From: an uncultured Kiritimatiellota bacterium | GTDB lineage: Bacteria > Verrucomicrobiota > Kiritimatiellia > RFP12 > UBA1067 | Direction of reading: 5' to 3' | Assembly: GCA_934654805.1 (NCBI GenBank) | Contig: CAKUGW010000077.1 | Span: forward strand, 1-15,113 | DNA length: 15,113 nucleotides | The notes under the pieces: model-generated | The model's input: only the letters and a program-made list of their open reading frames with translations | Databases searched by the model: none | Told to the model about the DNA's origin: nothing | Translations under genes and position numbers: made by a program | Shown: positions 1 through 5,102 of the stretch, one piece after another | Layout of the letters: each line of letters begins with the position of its first letter | Position numbering within the stretch: position 1 is the first letter of the stretch

Positions 1-78
1 CATAAAGGAGACAACCAAATGAGAATGTTCGAACTGCTGCCGAGGCCCCTCGGATCCATCTTCAGAAAATTGACCCAT
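1..78 (-). CDS. possible start of a downstream gene, cut by the left edge
   Basis: A minus-strand frame starts at an ATG at 78-76 and stays open for 26 codons to the window edge. It begins MGQFSEDGSEGPRQQFEHSH. It lies 38 bases downstream of the CBS/ATPase stop, where related clusters often carry another ATP-binding or PHP-domain gene. I see no convincing ribosome binding site and no family motif. A stop codon lies a few codons upstream in the same frame, so the gene, if real, starts close to this ATG. It may equally be non-coding. Confidence 0.2.
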   Translation of the reverse strand, partial: MGQFSEDGSEGPRQQFEHSHLVVSFM

Positions 79-116
79 CTGACTTGCAATTCACGGATGA
101 CAGGGATACGGCTCCG

Positions 117-1163
117 TCACACCCCGCCGGCCTTTGATGCGCTTTTCGTCGCGTCGGCGGAATCATCGTGCTTCAGGCGGAACAGGCAGGTGACCTTTGT
201 GAAGCGCCCTACCTCGGACTGTATGTCAAACTCATCGGATACGCGCTTGGAGTTCGACAGCCCCATGCCGGCCCCGAAGCCGAGCGAACGAATCCAGTCA
301 TTGGCCGTTGACGTGCCGTCGCGGCAGGCCCATTCGATGTCTGGGATGCCCGGCCCGCGATCCTTTGCCTTGATCGTGACCGTGTCGTCCGCAAGGATGA
401 ACGTGAGGATGCCGCCATGCGAATGGATGCATATGTTTATCTCGAGCTCGTATGCGGCCACAGCAACCCGCCGGGACACCGAACGGTCGACGTTCCGCTC
501 CTTGAGCAGCTTCTTTATCTCGTTCGCGGCCCGCCCGGCGCTTCCTAGGTCGTTGTGGACGACCGCGAACTCCCTGCGCAGGTAATTCACGCCCGGATGC
601 AGCTCCGGGGCATTCGCGCCACGCGCGGCCTTGCGTTCAAGCTTCCGTATCTCAACCGACAGCTCGTAGAGGAGAGCGCGCATCACGTCGCGCTGGGAGA
701 TTATCCCCACAAGCTTGCGCGTAGAGTCAAGCACGGGGAATCGTCCGTACGTGTAGTTGCCGAAATAGCGCAGCGCGTACGCGAGCGGCATCCCGGCCTC
801 AAGCACCACAAGGTTCGTCGCCATGTGCTCGTCGCACGTGTCGCCGATCCATCCGTTGTCGAGCGCGTTTATGATGTCGTTTACGGAAACGATGCCGAAG
901 AGGCGGCCATCCTCGGATACCGGCAGACCCGATATGCGGTTCTCGCGCATTATTCGCTGCGCCTCGCGCATCGTCGTGCCGCGTTCGACGGATATGACCT
1001 TCCGCTTCATCACGTCACGCACCTTGAACCGCTGAAGCAGCTCCATTATTATGACGGAACCGTCGCCACCAAGGCTGGATGGATCAAGAGGAACGCGGGC
1101 GAAGATGTCGTCGTCCTGCTGCTGTTCGCCCGTGAGTATCGTAGGATTGTACACATCTTCCAT
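117..1163 (-). CDS. CBS-domain pair fused to a GHKL/anti-sigma-type ATPase
   Basis: 348-residue cytoplasmic protein with two parts. Residues about 47-102 and 108-165 form a CBS pair, with typical strand-helix signatures such as ISGLPVSEDGRLFGIVSVND and RFPVLDSTRKLVGIISQRDV. CBS pairs usually bind adenine nucleotides. Residues about 193-331 form a histidine-kinase-like ATPase of the RsbW/SpoIIAB group: an N-box around E239-N243, a G1 box DRGPGIPD (268-275) and a G2 box GFGAGMGLSNS (295-305). No phosphoacceptor His domain is seen, so it is more likely a serine kinase/anti-sigma-type switch than a sensor kinase. The start is supported by GGAGG 7 bases upstream. It lies 24 bases after the DRTGG gene. 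In anaerobes this pair often sits near NADH/ferredoxin hydrogenase subunits, which suggests energy-charge or redox sensing. That role is inference. Confidence 0.88.
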   Translation of the reverse strand: MEDVYNPTILTGEQQQDDDIFARVPLDPSSLGGDGSVIIMELLQRFKVRDVMKRKVISVERGTTMREAQRIMRENRISGLPVSEDGRLFGIVSVNDIINALDNGWIGDTCDEHMATNLVVLEAGMPLAYALRYFGNYTYGRFPVLDSTRKLVGIISQRDVMRALLYELSVEIRKLERKAARGANAPELHPGVNYLRREFAVVHNDLGSAGRAANEIKKLLKERNVDRSVSRRVAVAAYELEINICIHSHGGILTFILADDTVTIKAKDRGPGIPDIEWACRDGTSTANDWIRSLGFGAGMGLSNSKRVSDEFDIQSEVGRFTKVTCLFRLKHDDSADATKSASKAGGV

Positions 1164-1187
1164 CTTGCGGCCTCCGGCTACGTCGCG

Positions 1188-1535
1188 CTATGTGCGCTTC
1201 TCCATCTCAAGGGCGTCGTGAAGCCTTACGCAGGCATCGTATTTGGAAAGCGGGGACGACACCAGCGGGATGTGCAGGTCGTTCGCCACCTTTACCATCG
1301 TCTCCGAAAGCGGCTTGGCATTGTGCACCGCCACGCCCATCGCTCCGACGATATGCGCGGTGCGTATCGCCTGGTCGCTCGCGAGCGAAGTCAGGATGAG
1401 CGCGTCATCCGCATCAAACAGCAGCACGTCGCTCATCAGATCGCTCGCCACGACGGCGCCAACGACACGCGGACTCGCCGCGTCGCCGGCTACAAGCTTC
1501 CCGTCAAGCACCTTCACCACATCAGCAATAGTCAT
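1188..1535 (-). CDS. DRTGG-domain protein, stand-alone
   Basis: 115-residue protein covering one DRTGG domain (about residues 24-105). The hallmark is the stretch VGAVVASDLMSDVL (25-38), then an alternating hydrophobic core and a C-terminal HIPLVSSPLSKYDA segment. DRTGG domains also occur in phosphotransacetylase N-termini and in CBS proteins, where they are thought to be regulatory or ligand-binding; no catalytic motif is visible. GGAGGT 5 bases before ATG fixes the start. It is the first gene after an extended -10 promoter and lies just upstream of the CBS/ATPase gene. The two are therefore probably co-transcribed and work in one sensing module. The family call is firm; the ligand is unknown. 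Confidence 0.85.
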   Translation of the reverse strand: MTIADVVKVLDGKLVAGDAASPRVVGAVVASDLMSDVLLFDADDALILTSLASDQAIRTAHIVGAMGVAVHNAKPLSETMVKVANDLHIPLVSSPLSKYDACVRLHDALEMEKRT

Positions 1536-1558
1536 CGAATACCTCCATTGATGTCGAT

Positions 1559-1567
1559 ATTATACCA
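1559..1567 (-). promoter_or_regulatory. extended -10 promoter of the DRTGG-CBS/ATPase unit
   Basis: On the minus strand the sequence reads TTTTTGGTATAAT, a perfect TATAAT with the upstream TGG of an extended -10. The expected -35 position (GGGGCG) does not resemble TTGACA, which is common for extended -10 promoters. The predicted transcript has a leader of about 17 bases that carries the GGAGGT ribosome binding site. It lies just beyond the stop of the GT2 gene, so this unit can be expressed independently of the glycosyltransferases. Confidence 0.65.
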
Positions 1568-1586
1568 AAAATCCAACTGAGCGCCC

Positions 1587-2657
1587 CTAAGGCACATTCG
1601 GCAATCCGGCATGCTCAACCCGTCTCTTGATCTCGTCCGCGCGGCGCTTGGCCCAGAGGAGAAGGGGAAGAAGCGGCCGCGCCCATGCCAGCACCCATGC
1701 GAACAGTTTCGCGCCAAAGCCCCTTGCCGCGATCCGTTCGCGACGGAACCGCGTGCGCAGATCGGCAAGGGCGCGTCGGCGTTGCCCCCACGGCAGACTG
1801 GGATCGCAGCAGATGGCCTGGGCCTCGTGGTAGAAGACGAGGAACGCGAGTCGTTGCGCCGTCGCGGGGTCGGCGCCCGCCAAGCCGCCCGCCGTGAAGA
1901 TGCGAAGCTTCTCCTTGGCCCGCAGGAACCAGTTGCGTTCGCGCTTCCAATCCCCTTCCCGACGGTAGTATGTCGTGCAGGCGGACGTCTCGAACCGCAG
2001 GTAGTCGTAGAGCGGCTTCCGCACGGCCGCGAGCGCCGTCACCGACAGGAGGTAGTCGAGGAGGAACATCTCGTCCTCGCACATCGTGATGCCGCGCCGG
2101 AAGCGTATCTTCCGCGCCTCGATGAGGTCGCGCCGGAAGAGGCTCGCGACGAGGTAGCCGTTCACGCGGCGCGTCCCGAGGAGGAGCGGGTAGAAGACGC
2201 GCGCGAGGATCTCCGCGCGTCCGCGCAGCGTCTCCGCCGCGCCCGCGAACGGGAACATGACGACGCCGTCGGCCGTCTTCTCCGGCCCGCAGTCGCAGAG
2301 GGCGCCGCTCGCGAGGTCGGCCCGCTCGCGCGCGGCCAGCGCGAGCAGCGTCGCGTAGATCGCCGGGCGCACGCGGTCGTCGGAGTCGCAGAACGCGATC
2401 CATTCGCCGCGCGCGGCGTCGAGCCCCCGGTTGCGGGCGACGCACACGCCGCCGTTCGGCCCGGAGAGGACGCGAAAGCGCGCGTCCTTCGCCGCGAAGG
2501 CGCGGCAGAGCGCGAGCGAGCCGTCCGTCGAGCCGTCGTCGACGAGGATGAACTCGCAGTCGGCGAGGTGCTGCGTCCGCAGGGACTCCAGGCACGCGCC
2601 CAGCCGCGCCGCCGTGTTGTAGACGGGCACGATGACACTCACGCGCGGCACGTTCAT
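1587..2657 (-). CDS. family 2 glycosyltransferase
   Basis: 356-residue GT-A fold glycosyltransferase. The N-terminus MNVPRVSVIVPVYN is the classic GT2 opening. DDGSTDGS (40-47) binds the nucleotide part of the donor, NGGVCVARNRGLD (68-80) follows, and DSDD (91-94) is the metal-binding DxD motif. The C-terminal third is rich in Trp, Arg and Leu and has a hydrophobic stretch near residues 320-337, so it may sit at the membrane. AAGGAGG lies 5 bases before the chosen ATG, which overlaps the stop of the GT8-like gene as ATGA. The open frame extends further upstream, but that part lies over the neighbouring gene and lacks GT homology. It probably adds a sugar to a surface glycan; donor and acceptor cannot be read. 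Confidence 0.92.
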   Translation of the reverse strand: MNVPRVSVIVPVYNTAARLGACLESLRTQHLADCEFILVDDGSTDGSLALCRAFAAKDARFRVLSGPNGGVCVARNRGLDAARGEWIAFCDSDDRVRPAIYATLLALAARERADLASGALCDCGPEKTADGVVMFPFAGAAETLRGRAEILARVFYPLLLGTRRVNGYLVASLFRRDLIEARKIRFRRGITMCEDEMFLLDYLLSVTALAAVRKPLYDYLRFETSACTTYYRREGDWKRERNWFLRAKEKLRIFTAGGLAGADPATAQRLAFLVFYHEAQAICCDPSLPWGQRRRALADLRTRFRRERIAARGFGAKLFAWVLAWARPLLPLLLWAKRRADEIKRRVEHAGLPNVP

Positions 2658-3607
2658 GCGCGCCTCCTTCCAACACAAAGCCGTTTCCTGGCCTTGAACC
2701 AGAGCTCGTTCCACCGCGCCGTCGCACGATGAAGCGCGAGGCGGTTGCGGCGGAGCGGAGGGGGCACGCCGCTCGGAAGCTCCAGCCCCTCGGCCACAGC
2801 CCATTCCACCGTCGAGACGACCGTCTCGATGTGCCGCGCCGAGCGCGGCGTCCACCCTTCCCATGGCTTCGGGCGGCCGATGAAGTGAAGATAGGTCCGT
2901 TCGGGATCACGGTCAAGCCCGTAGGTCTCCGTCACGCGCGGCGCGTCCGGCAGGAACGCGAGCACGGCGTTGAGGCACGACTCGTCGAGCTGGTGGTATG
3001 CGACGAGGGACTTGTCCACCACGCCGACGTTCCCCTTCGGGAGACGCATCATGAGCGTGTGCCAGGTGCGCAGAAACCGTTCCCGGGACCGCGCGACGGA
3101 CAGGAAGCATGCCGAGCACGAGCGGAACGCCGCGACGTCCGCCGCCGTCACCTGGGGAATCGTGCGGACGTCCAGCCCCGCCGCATCGGCCACGTCCTTG
3201 CGCCACGCCGGCAGGATGCGCGCAAGGTCATGCCCCTTCGGGAACGCGCCCGGCATCTCTGCGGCGCACCGGCGGCGGACGCGTATCTGTGCAACGTCCG
3301 GCGGCAGAAGAAGATTCGAGCAATTGCCCTTGAACATCGCGTCGGAATCAGCCCATGTCACGTACCCAGACTCCGCCGCGAGCATCACCTCCGCCTTGTG
3401 GCAGGTGAGCGAATGGTCGGCGTGGTCGAGCGAGACGAGGCGCACGCCGCCGAACTGCTCCAGCACGCGGCGGTCACGGTCCGTGAACCCCTTCGTACCG
3501 ACGATCACCGGCTCGTCCATGCCGAAGCGGCGCATCGAGGCGATGAGCAGAAAGAGACCCCACAGGTAGTTGTGGTCTCCGGCGGTGCAAATCGTGTTAT
3601 TCTCCAT
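2654..3607 (-). CDS. GT8-like nucleotide-diphospho-sugar glycosyltransferase
   Basis: 317-residue cytoplasmic protein with a GT8-like layout. TICTAGDHNYLWGLFLLIAS at the N-terminus resembles the donor-binding start of GT8 enzymes. TWADSDAMF (84-92) holds the acidic DSD metal site. QLDESCLNAVLAF (206-218) matches the acceptor-side Asp region, and HFIGRPKPW (241-249) is the characteristic C-terminal HFxG-x-KPW motif that binds the diphosphate. Ribosome binding is weak (GAAAG before ATG), and an extended -10 promoter lies just upstream with a leader of about 17 bases. It is the first gene of a two-gene unit with the GT2 enzyme (4-base overlap). Substrates are unknown. Assignment to GT8 rather than a neighbouring GT-A family is likely but not certain. 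Confidence 0.78.
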   Translation of the reverse strand: MENNTICTAGDHNYLWGLFLLIASMRRFGMDEPVIVGTKGFTDRDRRVLEQFGGVRLVSLDHADHSLTCHKAEVMLAAESGYVTWADSDAMFKGNCSNLLLPPDVAQIRVRRRCAAEMPGAFPKGHDLARILPAWRKDVADAAGLDVRTIPQVTAADVAAFRSCSACFLSVARSRERFLRTWHTLMMRLPKGNVGVVDKSLVAYHQLDESCLNAVLAFLPDAPRVTETYGLDRDPERTYLHFIGRPKPWEGWTPRSARHIETVVSTVEWAVAEGLELPSGVPPPLRRNRLALHRATARWNELWFKARKRLCVGRRRA

Positions 3608-3630
3608 ATTACTTTCATGGTTTTCCGTGA

Positions 3631-3639
3631 ATTATACCA
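3631..3639 (-). promoter_or_regulatory. extended -10 promoter of the GT8-GT2 unit
   Basis: The minus strand reads AATTTGGTATAAT, with TATAAT preceded by TGG. This is nearly the same 11-base core (TTTGGTATAAT) as the promoter at 1559-1567. No recognisable -35 box lies 16-18 bases upstream. The start codon is 23 bases beyond the -10, giving a very short leader. Confidence 0.65.
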
Positions 3640-3710
3640 AATTCCCGACTTACACGGCATCTTGCGTCTGACGTTGCCGCGAAATGGCACGCTGTGCGGC
3701 TTTCGCATAT

Positions 3711-3732
3711 GGCAGAGCAAAGGCAGAGCAAA
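3711..3732 (+). repeat. 11-bp tandem direct repeat in the divergent promoter region
   Basis: GGCAGAGCAAA occurs twice back to back (3711-3721 and 3722-3732). The period of about one DNA helical turn puts both copies on the same face. Relative to the plus-strand promoter at 3758-3766 the pair covers roughly -62 to -41, a usual place for an activator or repressor site. No regulator has been linked to it; the operator role is inference. Confidence 0.5.
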
Positions 3733-3757
3733 CCTTCACCCGCTTGAATCCGCATTT

Positions 3758-3766
3758 TGCTATAAT
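3758..3766 (+). promoter_or_regulatory. extended -10 promoter of the ORF6N gene
   Basis: TTTTGCTATAATG on the plus strand gives a perfect TATAAT with an extended TGC. No good -35 box is seen at 17 bases. It points away from the GT8 promoter, and the leader to the ORF6N start is about 40 bases. The leader contains CTGCAATTTGAG, which partly matches one half of the palindromes found inside the gene. Confidence 0.6.
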
Positions 3767-3813
3767 GTTCGGCGTTTAAGTCTGCAATTTGAGATTAAAA
3801 AGGGAAGCATTCA

Positions 3814-4791
3814 ATGGAAAAGGCATCGCCCTTGACTCCTGCCTCGGATACGGATATCCAATCGCGAATCCTGACGATTCGCGGCGTCCAGGTCATGCTT
3901 GATAGCGATCTTGCCTTGCTGTACGGAGTGACGACGAAGCGCCTAAATGAGCAGGTCAAACGCAATGTCGCCCGTTTCCCCGCTCGATTCATGTTTCGCC
4001 TCTCACATGAGGACATTGAGAGTTTGAGGTCGCAATTTGCGACCTCAAAGGAATTGGGCGCGTTCGCAGACACGCCTTTGAGGTCGCAATTTGCGACCTC
4101 AAAACGAGGCGGAGTTCGGTACTTGCCGTACGCTTTTACCGAACACGGCGTTACGATGTTAGCGTCCGTATTGAACTCCAAAACGGCCGTTGCGGCATCG
4201 GTTCGCATTATTGACACCTTCGTTGCCATGCGCCGCACCTTGGCTTCACTTGCCCCGCTCCTGACACGCATTGAAGCCACAGAACGTCGCCAGATTGTCG
4301 ACCAGTCGAAAAACGACGCAAACCAAGCCCACAACGAAGAACGCTTCAAGCTCATCTTCGACGCGATGAACGACAAGAAGTTCCCGCAGCAGAAGGTCTT
4401 TTTCGACGGGGAGTTCTTCGATGCGTTCGTACAGATGAAGAAATTCATCCGCCAGGCAAAGAAGGAACTCGTGGTCATCGACCCCTACTTTGACGATTCC
4501 TGCCTGCCGCTTATTGCGCAAAGACGTCCAGGTGTTGTGGTGACGATTGTGCGGTCGTCGAAGAAAGCGGCGAACAGTCTTCACGCGGTAGATGTCGCAC
4601 AGTTCAACAAGCAACATGCGAACGCGCTCACGGTCAAGCTGACGGACAAGTTCCATGACCGTTATCTCATTATCGACAATACGGCGTTGATCCATGTGGG
4701 GGCGTCGCTCAATTGCCTCGGCAAGCGATGTTTCGCGTTCTCGACATTGGATGCGGCATTCATCCCAGACATCATGGCACGGGTGCCGTAA
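3814..4791 (+). CDS. ORF6N-domain DNA-binding protein with phospholipase-D-like C-terminal domain
   Basis: 325-residue protein. Residues about 15-142 are an ORF6N domain, a DNA-binding module known from phage and gut bacteria: ILTIRGVQVMLDSDLALLYG, then TKRLNEQVKRN, RFPARFMFRLS and YLPYAFTEHGVTMLASVL. The C-terminal half (about 193-325) has VVIDPYFDD, then HDRYLIID (281-288), which matches the PLD HxKx4D motif with Arg for Lys. It ends in HVGASLN-x-LGKRCFAFS, a conserved ending in ORF6N-PLD fusions. It may bind DNA and possibly cut it, or be an inactive sensor. LRSQFATSK appears twice (71-79 and 89-97); family members usually carry this stretch once. Base composition is near 50% GC, well below the flanks, suggesting transfer. 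The ribosome binding site is a modest AAGGGAAG before ATG. Confidence 0.85.
   Translation: MEKASPLTPASDTDIQSRILTIRGVQVMLDSDLALLYGVTTKRLNEQVKRNVARFPARFMFRLSHEDIESLRSQFATSKELGAFADTPLRSQFATSKRGGVRYLPYAFTEHGVTMLASVLNSKTAVAASVRIIDTFVAMRRTLASLAPLLTRIEATERRQIVDQSKNDANQAHNEERFKLIFDAMNDKKFPQQKVFFDGEFFDAFVQMKKFIRQAKKELVVIDPYFDDSCLPLIAQRRPGVVVTIVRSSKKAANSLHAVDVAQFNKQHANALTVKLTDKFHDRYLIIDNTALIHVGASLNCLGKRCFAFSTLDAAFIPDIMARVP
4023..4049. repeat. 27-bp perfect palindrome inside the ORF6N gene, copy 1
   Basis: Arm TTTGAGGTCGCAA (13 bp), a single central T, then the exact reverse complement. It encodes LRSQFATSK in the host frame. The identical sequence recurs 54 bp downstream. Such a structure can form a cruciform or a strong mRNA hairpin, or serve as a dimeric protein binding site. 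Confidence 0.95.
4077..4103. repeat. 27-bp perfect palindrome inside the ORF6N gene, copy 2
   Basis: Base-for-base identical to the copy at 4023-4049, including the central T. The two copies are 54 bp (18 codons) apart start to start, so the duplication keeps the frame and adds the residues LRSQFATSK a second time. The 27 bases between the copies are unique sequence. Confidence 0.95.
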
Positions 4792-4795
4792 TTCA

Positions 4796-4812
4796 GCCGC
4801 ACCCGTTGCGGC
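4796..4812 (+). terminator. small hairpin just after the ORF6N stop
   Basis: GCCGCA, a five-base loop CCCGT, then TGCGGC forms a 6-bp GC-rich stem 5 bases after the TAA stop. No run of T follows, so it is a weak candidate for an intrinsic terminator and may only stabilise the transcript end. Confidence 0.25.
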
Positions 4813-4879
4813 ATAGTCGCTCTCATGTTGACGACAACAGTCTTGTGTGCGTGGGGAAATTGCAACAATTGTCGCGAAG

Positions 4880-5062
4880 ATGTCAAAGAAATTTACGGAT
4901 GCCTTAACACGGCTCGCATGATCTTATCGTGCCGCACTGAAAAAGCGGTTGCATGACGCCGTCGTCATGAAAATCGGCAAGGACGGTTGGCATTTCGTCT
5001 TCAACGAATCCGAAGTCGCCTGCTATGCCGTCGGTGACGTTGATGTGGTAATCCCGCGATGA
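4880..5062 (+). pseudogene. short coding-like frame interrupted by one in-frame TGA
   Basis: One frame of 61 codons runs from ATG at 4880 to TGA at 5060-5062, with a single internal TGA at 4919-4921. The first part reads MSKKFTDALTRLA. After the TGA it continues SYRAALKKRLHDAVV and later GWHFVFNESEVACYAVGDV, ending VVIPR. In the second part most codons end in G or C (GTC GTC ATG AAA ATC GGC AAG GAC), as in the real genes here, which favours plus-strand coding. No good ribosome binding site precedes the ATG, and I recognise no family. The likely reading is a small gene broken by a nonsense mutation. A shorter gene from the ATG at 4967 and a recoded TGA are alternatives. It fills most of the gap at 4792-5102, where I see nothing else apart from the hairpin after the ORF6N gene. 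Confidence 0.4.
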
Positions 5063-5102
5063 AGCGGAACCGATGAGATTTGGGGCATGGCCCAACCCAC
5101 GC

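Noticed and set aside
19..585. Plus-strand frame with a good AAAGGAG site 8 bases before its ATG
   Set aside because: It runs antisense through the well-supported ATPase domain for most of its length and its translation resembles no family; the ribosome binding site match is likely chance. Only its first 98 bases are free of another gene.
1568..1590. Terminator between the GT2 gene and the DRTGG promoter
   Set aside because: There is a short T-rich stretch on the minus strand but no stem before it; it fits better as the promoter lead-in.
1615..2916. Long alternative minus-strand frame over the GT2 gene
   Set aside because: Arg/Ala-rich shadow of the GT2 and GT8-like genes; the GT2 motifs are in the other frame with its own ribosome binding site.
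4919..4921. TGA read as tryptophan (alternative genetic code)
   Set aside because: Several clear genes here end in TGA, including the CBS/ATPase, GT8-like, STAS and Wzc-like genes, so TGA is a normal stop.
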